The notes beneath the pieces are model-generated. The model was not told the DNA's origin and did not search any database. It worked only from the letters and a program-made list of their open reading frames with translations. From NCBI RefSeq assembly GCF_000473245.1, contig NC_022524.1, positions 892,501-956,500 of the forward strand: a stretch of 64,000 nucleotides of DNA. Reading direction: 5' to 3'. Position 1 is the stretch's first letter. Each line of letters begins with the position of its first letter. The DNA is from Bacillus infantis NRRL B-14911 (lineage in GTDB: Bacteria; Bacillota; Bacilli; Bacillales; Cytobacillaceae). Below, piece after piece: positions 1 to 8,341 of this stretch. The translations under genes and the position numbers were made by a program.

Positions 1-1
1 T

Positions 2-1264
2 ATAGCAGCCATGCTTGGCGCGCCTGCTGACAATATGTCAGAAGACTGCCTGTATTTAAATATATGGGCACCGGCAGGTCCAAGGGAAGGGCTTCCGGTT
101 ATGGTATGGATCCATGGCGGCGCCTTTCGGGCAGGTGCCGGGAGCAGTCCTCTCTATGATGGGACAAGTATGGCGGAAAACGGCGGGGTTATTGTCGTCA
201 CGATCAACTACAGGCTCGGCGCATTCGGCTTTCTGCACCTTGCCGGAGTGGACAGCAGCTATACAGCGAACCTTGGATTGCTTGATCAGGTTGCAGCTTT
301 AAAATGGGTCCGGGAAAACATTGAGGCTTTTGGCGGCGATCCTGAACAGGTGACGGTGTTCGGGGAGTCGGCAGGTGCGATGAGCATCGCCTCTTTACTG
401 GCCATGCCGGCTGCAAAGGGGCTGTTTCAAAAGGCCATCCTGGAAAGCGGGGCATCGCAGATCATCCCGCCGGAGCAGGCTTCCATGATAGCGAAAGCGG
501 TGCTGCAGCAGCTGGGCATTGATGATCATAACATGGAAAAATTAAATGAAGTGCCGGCAGAGGATATTTTGAAGGCTGCGGAGCGGGTCACCGCGGGTCA
601 GGGGCCGGGTATGATCTTCCAGCCGACGGTTGATGCTGAGACACTGCCGGTTCCTCCGCTGCAGGCAATCACTGGAGGAGCAGCAGAAGGGATTCCTGTC
701 ATGATCGGGACCAATCATGATGAAGGGGCCTTTTTCTTCAGGCCGGGCTCAGCCCCTATGCCAGGCCCTGCAAGAGATGAAGCGATGGCCAAGCTCATTG
801 GTCCGGAGGCGGCGGAAAAGGTGAAAAGGCATTACCCGGAAACAATAGAAGGGGAATCCCAGTTCATGACCGATTTTGTTTTCTGGAAGCCTGCGATTGA
901 ATATGCTGCCGGGCAAACAAAGCATGCTCCTGTCTGGATGTACCGGTTTGATTGGCATATTCCCGGGCATCCCCATGTCGGCAAGGCAGCACATGGACTG
1001 GAGATTGCGTTTGTTTTTTCAAACCTTTTCTACTTCAGCCGGCTTGGCGTCCAAGTGGATGAAACCATACAAAGACTTTCCCGGCATATGCAGTCAGCCT
1101 GGATTTCGTTTGCCAAGGCGGGCAATCCGAATGCGGCTGGTGATGACATGAATTGGCCGGCGTACCAGCCGCTGGACCGCTATACCTATATTTTTGACAG
1201 TGAAAGCCGGGTTGAAGCTGACCCTTACAAAGAAAAGCGTGAGCTGATTACCGGACGGGGATAA
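2..1264 (+). CDS. pnbA: carboxylesterase type B (para-nitrobenzyl esterase-like), 5' partial
   Basis: Alpha/beta-hydrolase of the carboxylesterase B family, which hydrolyses carboxylic esters in the cytoplasm. The frame is open to the left edge (Ile-Ala-Ala before the first Met at 11). Family members are about 490 residues and have an N-terminal stretch before the SEDCLYLNIW motif, so roughly 70-80 residues lie outside the window. Visible signatures: the HGGAF oxyanion loop, the nucleophile elbow GESAG (Ser codon about 368), an acidic residue in NHDEGAFF and the catalytic His in AAHGLE. The C-terminus looks complete. The natural substrate cannot be read from sequence. A strong inverted repeat follows the stop. 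Confidence 0.9.
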   Translation: MAAMLGAPADNMSEDCLYLNIWAPAGPREGLPVMVWIHGGAFRAGAGSSPLYDGTSMAENGGVIVVTINYRLGAFGFLHLAGVDSSYTANLGLLDQVAALKWVRENIEAFGGDPEQVTVFGESAGAMSIASLLAMPAAKGLFQKAILESGASQIIPPEQASMIAKAVLQQLGIDDHNMEKLNEVPAEDILKAAERVTAGQGPGMIFQPTVDAETLPVPPLQAITGGAAEGIPVMIGTNHDEGAFFFRPGSAPMPGPARDEAMAKLIGPEAAEKVKRHYPETIEGESQFMTDFVFWKPAIEYAAGQTKHAPVWMYRFDWHIPGHPHVGKAAHGLEIAFVFSNLFYFSRLGVQVDETIQRLSRHMQSAWISFAKAGNPNAAGDDMNWPAYQPLDRYTYIFDSESRVEADPYKEKRELITGRG

Positions 1265-1266
1265 TG

Positions 1267-1316
1267 GCCAGGTTAGTTGTCCCGCTTCTTCAACAGGCTG
1301 GGACAACTAACCTGGC
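1267..1316. repeat. 17-bp-arm inverted repeat between pnbA and cdaR
   Basis: Perfect arms at 1267-1283 and 1300-1316 (core CCAGGTTAGTTGTCCC) enclose a 16-base loop. There is no T-run, so it is a poor intrinsic terminator. Its outer GGCACC and inner GTCCC resemble the arms of the repeats at 31-43 kb, so it may be a diverged relative of that family. Confidence 0.75.
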
Positions 1317-1340
1317 ACCTTCGTCCTGAGGAGGTGCAAA

Positions 1341-2462
1341 ATGAAGTTTCTGGATGGGGCATTGGCTCAGGAGATCGTGGATCGGACGATGCAGATCATC
1401 GGCCGGAATATTAATGTGATGAATGAGAAGGGTGTGATCATCGGTTCGGGAGATGAGGCAAGAATCCAGTCTGTCCATGAAGGGGCAGTCCAGGTGATCG
1501 GGGCGGGCCGCGGGTTTGAAATTACTGAAGCAGAGGCCGGGCGGCTGAACGGCGTCAAGGCAGGGATCAATCTTCCGATCACCTTCCAGGATCATATCAT
1601 CGGCGTAATCGGGATCACGGGGGAGCCGGAAGAAATCAGAAGCTACGGAGAGCTTGTCAGAATGGCGGCCGAAATGATCCTTCAGCAGGCTGTTTTGATG
1701 GATGAGATGCAGTGGGATGAAAGACTGAAGGAAGAGCTGACGAGCCAGCTGCTGTCTGGGAGTGAAAATCTGGATCCGCTCTATTTTGAAAGAGTGAACC
1801 GCCTCGGAATTGACTTGGATATACCGAGGACGGCAATCGTTATTGCAGCCGATGAGCAGACCAAGAGCTATAAATGGATCCGCGACAGGCTGGAAAAGGA
1901 AGATTTGTATGTGATGAACCCCGGCTATATCATCCTGCTGAAAAAGGTGATTACAAAACGGGAAGGCTGGGATCATGGCCAAACCATGAACCAGTTGGGA
2001 GACTGGCTTTCCGCGCTTGCAGGCAGCCAGGGGCTGCCATGCCAGGCGGCCATCGGCCAGTATCATCCCGGTTTGGAGGGGCTCTCCAGATCATACCGGG
2101 AAGCTGTACATACGCTGGAGGCGGGAAGGAAGCTTGACCCGCAGCAGGCACTTTATTTTTATGAAGATTATAAGCTGCCAGTCTTTGTTGCCAGGGCAGC
2201 AGAGCTCGGGATAGCAGGAGCCTTCCAGCACCATGCCGCAAACTTAAATCAGCATGACAAAAAAGGCGAGCTGCAGGAGACTTTGAGGATTTATATTGAA
2301 GAAAATGGGGACAGCAGCTCTGCGGCAAGCCGCCTCTATATACACCGCAACACACTGAGATACCGCCTGGAGCGGATCAAGGAGCTGACCGGAAAGGATC
2401 CGCGCTCCATAAAGGATCTGCTGGAACTCTATCTATCTCTTTTGCACAACCAGCTTAAGTGA
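1341..2462 (+). CDS. cdaR: CdaR-family sugar diacid / glycerate transcriptional regulator
   Basis: Transcription factor of 373 residues. An N-terminal putative sugar-diacid recognition domain (about residues 1-130, starting with LDGALAQEIVDRTMQIIGRN) is followed by a GGDEF-like middle region and a C-terminal PucR-type helix-turn-helix (SAASRLYIHRNTLRYRLERI, about 330-350). The ATG has the SD GGAGGTG at 1330-1336. In enterobacteria CdaR activates glucarate/galactarate/glycerate genes. Here it sits directly before a GntP permease and a glycerate kinase, so it is most likely their activator. A terminator separates it from gntP, so those two genes should have their own promoter. Confidence 0.9.
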   Translation: MKFLDGALAQEIVDRTMQIIGRNINVMNEKGVIIGSGDEARIQSVHEGAVQVIGAGRGFEITEAEAGRLNGVKAGINLPITFQDHIIGVIGITGEPEEIRSYGELVRMAAEMILQQAVLMDEMQWDERLKEELTSQLLSGSENLDPLYFERVNRLGIDLDIPRTAIVIAADEQTKSYKWIRDRLEKEDLYVMNPGYIILLKKVITKREGWDHGQTMNQLGDWLSALAGSQGLPCQAAIGQYHPGLEGLSRSYREAVHTLEAGRKLDPQQALYFYEDYKLPVFVARAAELGIAGAFQHHAANLNQHDKKGELQETLRIYIEENGDSSSAASRLYIHRNTLRYRLERIKELTGKDPRSIKDLLELYLSLLHNQLK

Positions 2463-2478
2463 ATTGTGCATGTGCACA

Positions 2479-2508
2479 AAAAGGTCCGGAAATACCGGGC
2501 CTTTATTT
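2479..2508 (+). terminator. intrinsic terminator after cdaR
   Basis: The hairpin GGTCCGG-AAATA-CCGGGCC is followed by TTTATTTTA, 20 bases after the cdaR stop. Confidence 0.75.
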
Positions 2509-2534
2509 TATACTTTGAACAATGTAAACCTTTA

Positions 2535-2548
2535 CGGAAACGCTTACA
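2535..2548 (+). promoter_or_regulatory. candidate cre (CcpA) site before gntP
   Basis: CGGAAACGCTTACA matches 12 of 14 positions of TGWAANCGNTNWCA and lies 34 bases before the TTG start of the permease, where CcpA binding would repress. An inference from the match only. Confidence 0.5.
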
Positions 2549-2581
2549 ATGAAGCTAACATCTTTTAAGGGAGGAATCATC

Positions 2582-3856
2582 TTGGAAGCCACCATTCAAG
2601 TAAGCGCTTTAGGGGCCATAGTCGCTTTAGCTGTTGCCATACTATTGATATTGAAAAAGGTTTCCCCGGCCTATGGCATGATTGCCGGTGCTTTAATCGG
2701 CGGCCTGGTCGGCGGGGTTAATATAACCGATACAGTCACTTTAATGATGGAGGGTGCCAAAGGCATCATCCCTGCGGTTCTGCGGATTTTGGCTGCCGGC
2801 GTCCTGGCCGGTGTGCTGATTGAATCTGGGGCCGCGTCCGTCATTGCAGAAATGATTGTGAAGAAGCTCGGTGAAACGAGGGCATTGCTTGCATTGGCGG
2901 CTGCCACGATGATTTTGACAGCGGTCGGCGTGTTTGTCGATGTGGCTGTCATCACGGTAGCACCAATCGCACTGGCCATTGCGCAAAGAGCAGGGATTAG
3001 CAAAACGGCGATATTGCTGGCCATGATAGGCGGTGGAAAGGCCGGCAATATTATGTCGCCGAACCCGAATGCCATTGCAGCATCAGATGCATTCAATATC
3101 CCGCTGACCAGCATTATGGCAGCCGGGATCATCCCTGCAGTCTTTGGTCTTGCGATGACCTATTTCATTGCGAGAAAGCTTGTGAATAAAGGGACTGCCA
3201 TTTCTGCAAGCGAAGTAGCCCCGCAAACTGGAGGCGCGCTTCCGCCGTTTTGGGCCGCGCTGATCGGACCTGTCGTTACCATCATTTTACTGGCATTGAG
3301 GCCATTATTGGATATCAGCATCGATCCGATGATTGCCCTGCCGCTTGGAGGGATTGCGGGAGCGATTGTGATGGGCAAGGCAAGGAAAATTAATGATTTT
3401 GCCATCTCGGGACTCGGGAAAATGACTGGCGTCGCCATCATGCTGCTTGGAACAGGAACATTGGCAGGGATCATCGCCAATTCCGGGCTGAAGGATGTCC
3501 TTATAAATGGGCTTGATGCGGTTGGTCTTCCAGCTTATGTGCTAGCGCCGGCATCCGGGATCTTCATGTCGGCTGCCACGGCTTCGACAACGGCAGGTAC
3601 AGCTGTAGCGAGCCAGGTATTCAGTTCAACCATCCTGGAAATGGGCGTCAGCGCCTTAGCAGGCGCAGCCATGGTCCATGCGGGAGCAACTGTCCTTGAC
3701 CATCTGCCGCACGGAAGCTTTTTCCATGCAACAGGCGGAAGCGTCAATATGGAAATGAAAGAACGTTTGAAGGTCATGCCGTACGAATCACTGGTGGGAC
3801 TTACAATGGCGGTAGTATCTACTCTCATTTACGGTGTATTTCAGCTGTTCGGATAA
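2582..3856 (+). CDS. GntP-family permease (gluconate/glycerate type)
   Basis: H+-coupled uptake permease of the gluconate:H+ symporter (GntP) family, polytopic with about 12 hydrophobic segments. Family features include the loop GGGKAGNIMSPNPNAIAASD near residue 160 and the C-terminal HGATVLDHLPHGSFFHATGG. I chose TTG at 2582 because AAGGGAGG at 2567-2574 is spaced 7 bases before it. The earlier ATG at 2549 lies upstream of that SD. Lying between CdaR and a glycerate kinase, it probably imports glycerate or a related hydroxyacid rather than gluconate. Confidence 0.88.
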   Translation: MEATIQVSALGAIVALAVAILLILKKVSPAYGMIAGALIGGLVGGVNITDTVTLMMEGAKGIIPAVLRILAAGVLAGVLIESGAASVIAEMIVKKLGETRALLALAAATMILTAVGVFVDVAVITVAPIALAIAQRAGISKTAILLAMIGGGKAGNIMSPNPNAIAASDAFNIPLTSIMAAGIIPAVFGLAMTYFIARKLVNKGTAISASEVAPQTGGALPPFWAALIGPVVTIILLALRPLLDISIDPMIALPLGGIAGAIVMGKARKINDFAISGLGKMTGVAIMLLGTGTLAGIIANSGLKDVLINGLDAVGLPAYVLAPASGIFMSAATASTTAGTAVASQVFSSTILEMGVSALAGAAMVHAGATVLDHLPHGSFFHATGGSVNMEMKERLKVMPYESLVGLTMAVVSTLIYGVFQLFG

Positions 3857-3880
3857 GATTCAAAAACAGGAGTGATAGAA

Positions 3881-5026
3881 ATGAAGATTGTCATTGCACC
3901 AGATTCCTATAAAGAGAGCTTGTCGGCCATGGAGGCCGCTGATTGTATCGAAAAAGGCTTCAAGCGCATCATTCCTGATGCTGAATATGTGAAGGTGCCG
4001 ATGGCTGATGGCGGGGAAGGTACGGTCCAGTCACTGGTCGATGCGACCGGCGGAAGCATTATACCGGCACTGGTGACAGGACCGCTGGGGGAGCCTGTGG
4101 AAGCCTTCTTCGGCCTTTTGGGAGATAAGAAAACCGCTGTCATTGAAATGGCGGCAGCATCAGGACTTCACCTGGTGCCTGCCGGAAAAAGAAACCCTCT
4201 TGTGACAACCACAAAAGGGACCGGCGAATTAATCAAGAGTGCACTTGATGTCGGAGTCACCCATATCATCATCGGAATCGGCGGCAGCGCGACGAATGAC
4301 GGAGGGGCGGGTATGGCTCAGGCACTTGGCGCCCGCTTGCTCGATGAAGAAGGCCGGGAAATCGGCGGGGGCGGAGGAGCGCTATCAGGCCTCTCATCAA
4401 TTGATCTTTCACAGCTCGACGGACGCCTTGCAGATGTAAAGATTGAGGTCGCATGTGATGTCGACAACCCGCTGACCGGAGAAAAAGGGGCTTCCGCCAT
4501 TTTTGGTCCCCAAAAAGGCGCCGATCCTCAGATGGTCGGAATGCTGGATCGAAATCTGGCGCATTATGCTGGTGTGATTGAAAAGGATCTTGGGAAGAAA
4601 ATCAAGGATGTGCCTGGGGCAGGAGCTGCAGGCGGCCTTGGCGGGGGACTGCTCGCCTTTCTTCCAGCTGAGCTGAAGCGGGGAGTCGATATTGTCATTG
4701 CAGCTGCCGGACTGGAGAAGATCGTGGCAGATGCTGATCTTGTCATCACAGGAGAAGGCAGGATCGATGGACAGACGATTTTCGGAAAAACCCCGATCGG
4801 CGTTGCCAGAACCGCCAAAAAATCGGGCGTTCCGGTGATCGGGCTGGCCGGCAGCATTTCAAGAGACTGTGAGGTTGTGCGGGAGCATGGGATTGACGCA
4901 GTCTTCAGCATCGTGCCGGGAGTAGTCCCTTTGGAGGATGCCTTCCGGAACGCAGCAGAATATGCAGAACAGGCGGCAGCCAATGTTGCGGCTGTTTGGA
5001 GGCTGGGACGGCAGGGCAGGCATTAA
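3881..5026 (+). CDS. glxK: glycerate kinase (GarK/GlxK family)
   Basis: Phosphorylates D-glycerate with ATP to a phosphoglycerate that enters glycolysis. 381 residues, the usual family length. It opens MKIVIAPDSYKESLSA, carries the glycine-rich GIGGSATNDGGAGMAQALG (about residues 130-148) and the late LVITGEGRIDGQT motif, all typical. AGGAG at 3868-3872 points to ATG 3881; a GTG at 3872 overlaps the SD and is unlikely to be used. Only 24 bases separate it from the permease stop, so the two form an operon. Confidence 0.93.
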   Translation: MKIVIAPDSYKESLSAMEAADCIEKGFKRIIPDAEYVKVPMADGGEGTVQSLVDATGGSIIPALVTGPLGEPVEAFFGLLGDKKTAVIEMAAASGLHLVPAGKRNPLVTTTKGTGELIKSALDVGVTHIIIGIGGSATNDGGAGMAQALGARLLDEEGREIGGGGGALSGLSSIDLSQLDGRLADVKIEVACDVDNPLTGEKGASAIFGPQKGADPQMVGMLDRNLAHYAGVIEKDLGKKIKDVPGAGAAGGLGGGLLAFLPAELKRGVDIVIAAAGLEKIVADADLVITGEGRIDGQTIFGKTPIGVARTAKKSGVPVIGLAGSISRDCEVVREHGIDAVFSIVPGVVPLEDAFRNAAEYAEQAAANVAAVWRLGRQGRH

Positions 5027-5046
5027 TATTGGAAGGCTATCATATA

Positions 5047-5085
5047 AAAAAGCGCCCTGATTTATAAATTTCAGGCGCTTTTCTT
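5047..5085. terminator. bidirectional terminator between glxK and the rsbT-like gene
   Basis: The hairpin AAAGCGCC(C)TGA...TTCAGGCGCTTT has an A-run on the left and TTTTCTTT on the right, so it can serve both converging genes. Confidence 0.8.
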
Positions 5086-5141
5086 TGTGTTTCTACAGAA
5101 ATTTATACACTTTTTCCCTGCCATCCGTCCATAACGCCGGC

Positions 5142-5564
5142 TTAGCACATACCTCCAAAGATTCTGGTTTTCCATTTAATCACGGTAACTTTGGTTCCCA
5201 TTTCTTTACTGGAATCAATCCGGAATTCATCCATCATCCGTTTTACAGCAGGCAGCCCTGCCCCAAACCCATTGCTGCTGGAATAGCCCTGCTCCAGTGC
5301 CTTCGGAATGTCTCTGATCCCCGGTCCATGATCGATGGCAGTAAGGCGAAGCCCTATTTGAGTTCCTGCTGTGAGCTTCTCATACTGAATTTGCCCGCTG
5401 CCTGCATACCGGTAGATGTTTCTGGCAAGCTCTGAGATGACTGTCAGGATTCTTGCCTGATCAATGGGATTAAAGTAAAGGGATCGAGCAAGTTCTCTAC
5501 CCATCTTTCTGGCCAGAATGATATCATTCTCCTTTATAATTTGAACCACTGCTGATTTCTCCAT
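5142..5564 (-). CDS. RsbT-like serine kinase / anti-sigma-type ATP-binding protein
   Basis: GHKL-fold ATPase of about 140 residues that resembles RsbT, the stressosome switch kinase that activates RsbU, more than RsbW. Conserved boxes: SELARNIYRYAGSG (N box), DHGPGIRD (G1) and GFGAGLPAVKRMMDEF (G2). By my alignment to RsbT the protein begins MEKSAVVQII at 5564, with AAGGGG 10 bases upstream; longer starts (ATG 5579, ATG 5603 or TTG 5615) are possible. No RsbR/S/U gene is adjacent, so it is an orphan here. It might belong to a chemoreceptor- or phosphatase-linked switch elsewhere in the genome. Confidence 0.82.
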   Translation of the reverse strand: MEKSAVVQIIKENDIILARKMGRELARSLYFNPIDQARILTVISELARNIYRYAGSGQIQYEKLTAGTQIGLRLTAIDHGPGIRDIPKALEQGYSSSNGFGAGLPAVKRMMDEFRIDSSKEMGTKVTVIKWKTRIFGGMC

Positions 5565-5627
5565 GCCTGACAAACCCCTTACTGCCATTTCTTGCTCTGG
5601 CATTTGTTTGGTCAATCGTCTATTAAA

Positions 5628-5665
5628 AAAAGAGCCAAAAGAAGGAGGCTTCCTTCTCTTGGCTC
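5628..5665 (-). terminator. terminator of the minus-strand mpsC gene
   Basis: On the minus strand GAGCCAAGAGAAGGAAG / CTTCTTTTGGCTC folds into a long stem followed by TTTTTTTAATAG. It lies between the stop of the mpsC paralogue and the rsbT-like gene, so the latter may need its own promoter. Confidence 0.8.
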
Positions 5666-5687
5666 ATGTCCAGTTCTATCGCCTGGG

Positions 5688-6386
5688 TCATTGCTGCCTG
5701 TTATGATTCGGTTTTAAGATGAAGAGGCACACGCTTTTGTCTTGTTCAAAATCCCATGAAACAAACACATTTTCCAGCTCTGCATCCAAATAGTGTTCGA
5801 ACTGCGGCCTGTGCTCCATGAACAATCTTTTTTCCAGATCCCGTTTGGCGAGGGTAAGCACTTCCGGATAGCCCTGCCGGATTAATTCTTTTTCAACAGC
5901 TACCAGTATTTGATTCCGGACAATCACAAGAGTCCTTGGATTCAGCAGGGAAGAATATACTTCGCCTGGAGGCTTTTCGGCTTCCAGACTGACTTGGATG
6001 ACTTCCTTATGTACAGCTTCCTGGTTCTGATAATGGCTGTATTCCGGGGCGGCCTCTGTCGAAACGCCGATGAACATCCCTGAATGGCTTTCCAGATTCC
6101 AGTCATAATAGAATTCATCAATGGTGACGCCTATATCCATTTGGATATATACCTTTATCTCCTCTATGAGTGCGGGCATCAGCATGTCCCTGATTTTCTC
6201 GACATATTTGCTTTGCTCTGTATCTAATAATCTATCTTCTATCTGTGACATAAAGTCTTTCATATATACAGTGATATAAGGGGGAGAAATAGTGGCAAAC
6301 ACGGCCCCCGGCCCCTTGCCAAAAGCTCCGCGCAAAACCCGTCCAATAAAAGATCCCAATTCTTTTTCTTTTTTCTTAATGTCCAT
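5688..6386 (-). CDS. MpsC-family (DUF2294) protein, tandem-domain
   Basis: Soluble protein of 232 residues of the DUF2294/MpsC family, linked to the Na+-translocating membrane-potential system; its biochemical role is not established. Two related halves are visible. The first runs from GKGPGAVFATISPPYITVYM to YYDWNLESHSGMFIGV, and the second ends VSWDFEQDKSVCLFIL. No membrane span or signal peptide. AAAGGA lies 8 bases before ATG 6386; the upstream ATG at 6395 overlaps that SD. It is divergent from a paralogue at 6698, and the two share the spacer 6387-6697. Confidence 0.78.
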   Translation of the reverse strand: MDIKKKEKELGSFIGRVLRGAFGKGPGAVFATISPPYITVYMKDFMSQIEDRLLDTEQSKYVEKIRDMLMPALIEEIKVYIQMDIGVTIDEFYYDWNLESHSGMFIGVSTEAAPEYSHYQNQEAVHKEVIQVSLEAEKPPGEVYSSLLNPRTLVIVRNQILVAVEKELIRQGYPEVLTLAKRDLEKRLFMEHRPQFEHYLDAELENVFVSWDFEQDKSVCLFILKPNHNRQQ

Positions 6387-6660
6387 TCTCGCCATCCTTT
6401 AGATTCAGGCATCATATCCCAAATCCGTTCAGCAGCGGGGACGGGGATCGTTAGTCTTGAGATAATGCAATTATACCGTAAAAAACTGGATCTACCTATT
6501 TATTCTTCCAAAATTAAAATATTCCTCTATATTTTTACAGAGTATTCATAAAATATGTTTTTTTTGTGATAAAAAGGGGAAAATTATGTTGTGGAGATTT
6601 GCCTTTTAGGAGTTTCCCTTCTGGCAGGCAGATGCTAAAATGGAAAAAAGGAGAGAGGAT

Positions 6661-6708
6661 ATGATGCTTCTTTCTAAGTGCAGGGATAGACGGAAACATG
6701 GAAATTAA
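6661..6708 (+). CDS. candidate 15-codon leader peptide overlapping mpsC
   Basis: ATG 6661 (or 6664) follows a strong SD (AAAAAGGAGAG at 6645-6655) and encodes MMLLSKCRDRRKHGN, ending in TAA at 6708, 11 bases inside the next gene and in another frame. The mpsC start at 6698 has only a poor, distant SD, and its own frame is closed by TGA at 6662, so translational coupling from this leader is plausible. The rest of the 311-base divergent spacer is AT-rich and shows no clear operator. Confidence 0.4.
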   Translation: MMLLSKCRDRRKHGN

Positions 6709-7396
6709 GGCGCAGCAGACAAAACTGTCGAACAACTTTGGCAAGCTGCTGCGGGAGAAGTTCGGAAAAGGCCCGGAAGCCATTTACGTGACGGTATCAA
6801 AGCCATATGTCCTTATTTATATAAGCGGCTTTATATCAGCCACTGAGCAGGTGCTTCTTGACCAGGGCCAGGATTTGACGGTACTGACAACAAGAGAATA
6901 TCTGATGAAATCGCTTGACCCTGAAATGCGGGGCCAGATCAAAGCGATCACGGATATAGACATTCAGCATATGTATTATGATTGGAATCTTGACAGGCAG
7001 ACAGGGGTCTTTGTCGGCGTAGGCCCGTCCATTGTGGCTGAAGGCAAAGATTCAGAATCTGACTACAAGGGAAAGAAAAAGGTCCACGAAGAAATCATCA
7101 GCATAAGCAGGCAGGCGGAGAAAGCCCCGGACCGGGTTGAATCTTATATGCTCGGATCCCGGACATTGGTTGTCATCCGCGAGGGAATATTGGTGCCGAT
7201 CGAAAAGCAGCTGATAGCCCTTGGGTTTGTTGAAACGCTCCGGGTTGCCAAAAGGCAGCTGGAAGGTGAATTGCTCAGCAATGATATTCATTTTTCTGCT
7301 ATCCTGGAAGCGGGGATACAGGACGTTTTTGTTGATTGGAATTTTGAACTGGATAACAGTGTTATTTCTTTTATACTCAAACCTAATGATTCATAA
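6698..7396 (+). CDS. MpsC-family (DUF2294) protein, second paralogue
   Basis: 232 residues with the same tandem organisation as the divergent neighbour. The first half runs from REKFGKGPEAIYVTVSKPYVLIYISGF to YYDWNLDRQTGVFVGVG, and the second has SRTLVVIREGILVPIEKQL and ends VDWNFELDNSVISFIL. Cytoplasmic, with no signal or membrane span. Two head-to-head copies suggest duplication with separate regulation. The function is inferred only from the family name (Na+-translocating system component); no mpsA/mpsB-like gene is nearby. The weak own ribosome binding site is discussed with the leader ORF at 6661. Confidence 0.78.
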   Translation: MEIKAQQTKLSNNFGKLLREKFGKGPEAIYVTVSKPYVLIYISGFISATEQVLLDQGQDLTVLTTREYLMKSLDPEMRGQIKAITDIDIQHMYYDWNLDRQTGVFVGVGPSIVAEGKDSESDYKGKKKVHEEIISISRQAEKAPDRVESYMLGSRTLVVIREGILVPIEKQLIALGFVETLRVAKRQLEGELLSNDIHFSAILEAGIQDVFVDWNFELDNSVISFILKPNDS

Positions 7397-7429
7397 GGCA
7401 GTAATGAACCGGACAAATTGTGCCGGACA

Positions 7430-7476
7430 TAAGCCGAAAAGAACAGGAGATCCTGTTTTTTTCGGCTTTTTCTTTT
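7430..7476 (+). terminator. intrinsic terminator after the second mpsC
   Basis: AAGCCGAAAA...TTTTTTTCGGCTT, with an inner ACAGGA/TCCTGT stem, is followed by TTTCTTTTT. Confidence 0.8.
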
Positions 7477-7535
7477 TGCTCAGCAGCAGATTTTGCAATA
7501 GGTCATTTGCGATCTATTAAAACAGGAGGGTATCA

Positions 7536-7712
7536 ATGGCACAGAAACAGCCAAAGACCAGCATAATGGAAGAAGAATTAGATCTCTTTATGGAAGAGCT
7601 TGTTCGTCTGAAACAGGATTATGAACAATGTGAAGATGAATTTTTTAAAAAAGAACTTCAGGCGGATATTCAGGTCCTGCTGACCGTTATAAACAGGATA
7701 CAAGGATACTGA
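7536..7712 (+). CDS. small acidic protein of 58 residues, unknown
   Basis: A short ORF with an excellent SD (AGGAGGG, 7524-7530) five bases before ATG 7536, ending in TGA at 7712. It begins MAQKQPKTS and is rich in Glu, Gln and Lys with heptad-like hydrophobics (LDLFMEELVRLKQDYEQCEDEFF), so probably helical or a short coiled coil. One Cys, no membrane segment. It stands alone between two hairpins. I do not recognise a family; coding status rests on the SD, the start and the helical pattern. Confidence 0.6.
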   Translation: MAQKQPKTSIMEEELDLFMEELVRLKQDYEQCEDEFFKKELQADIQVLLTVINRIQGY

Positions 7713-7742
7713 CTTCCCGAAAGACCGGAGAGCAAGAAATGA

Positions 7743-7768
7743 AGGAGAGGCAAATCCCCGCCTCTCCT
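7743..7768. terminator. hairpin between convergent genes
   Basis: GGAGAGGC-AAATCCCC-GCCTCTCC abuts the stop codon of the DUF2500 gene. The T-runs are weak on both sides, so it may be an inefficient terminator or mRNA end stabiliser. Confidence 0.5.
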
Positions 7769-8172
7769 TAAGAATGACCTTGCCCTCTGTTCCTCTCAAA
7801 CCCCAAATACCGCGTTCCCTGAAACGTTAGCACCCCAAAGTCTCCTTCTGCAAGCAATCCATATTCTTTTCCGGACACATGGAATTCAGAGCGGTCGCCG
7901 CTGTTAAATTCAAATGTCACATAATAGCGGGTGCTTGAGGAAACATGATGATGGTTTTCATGATGGGCATGTGATCTCCTGGATACATCTGTCCGCTTTG
8001 ATTTGACTGCGGCCGTTACACTCAGCCTGGGGGACTGCTCATTTTTCTGCCACTGGCCGACCCCTTTGAAGATGTTGAATATAAGGCCGCCGATAACGAT
8101 GATAAATATGATGCCAATAAAAACGGGGGCAGCCTGAAAGATAAAGTCCCCCATGAAAAATGGTTCTGGCAT
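7768..8172 (-). CDS. DUF2500 domain membrane protein
   Basis: 134 residues. One N-terminal membrane segment (APVFIGIIFIIVIGGLIFNI, about 15-34), then a His-rich linker (SHAHHENHHH) and a compact C-terminal domain with YYVTFEFNSGDRSEFHV and LTFQGTRYLGFER, the DUF2500 hallmarks. The C-terminal domain may lie on either side of the membrane; function unknown. AAAGGAGC precedes the ATG on the minus strand at good distance. The His cluster suggests metal contact, but this is unproven. Confidence 0.85.
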   Translation of the reverse strand: MPEPFFMGDFIFQAAPVFIGIIFIIVIGGLIFNIFKGVGQWQKNEQSPRLSVTAAVKSKRTDVSRRSHAHHENHHHVSSSTRYYVTFEFNSGDRSEFHVSGKEYGLLAEGDFGVLTFQGTRYLGFERNRGQGHS

Positions 8173-8283
8173 ATCAGTGCTCCTTTCGCGGTGTTTATAA
8201 AATATTTACGTGCGGAAGGGTATAAAGTTTCGCAAGACTGATGGTTTTTAAGGCCATTTAAATTTTCCCGGCACTGAATACGA

Positions 8284-8312
8284 CGAAAAAAGCAGACCAT
8301 AATGGCCTGCCT
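8284..8312 (-). terminator. terminator of the GH3-GH94 operon
   Basis: On the minus strand GCAGGCC-ATTA-TGGTCTGC followed by TTTTTTC lies 30 bases after the phosphorylase stop. Confidence 0.85.
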
Positions 8313-8341
8313 TCTTCATTATTTAATCTCTAATGAAACTC

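Noticed and set aside
1290-2066. 258-residue minus-strand ORF opposite cdaR
   Set aside because: Antisense shadow; cdaR has recognisable domains and an SD.
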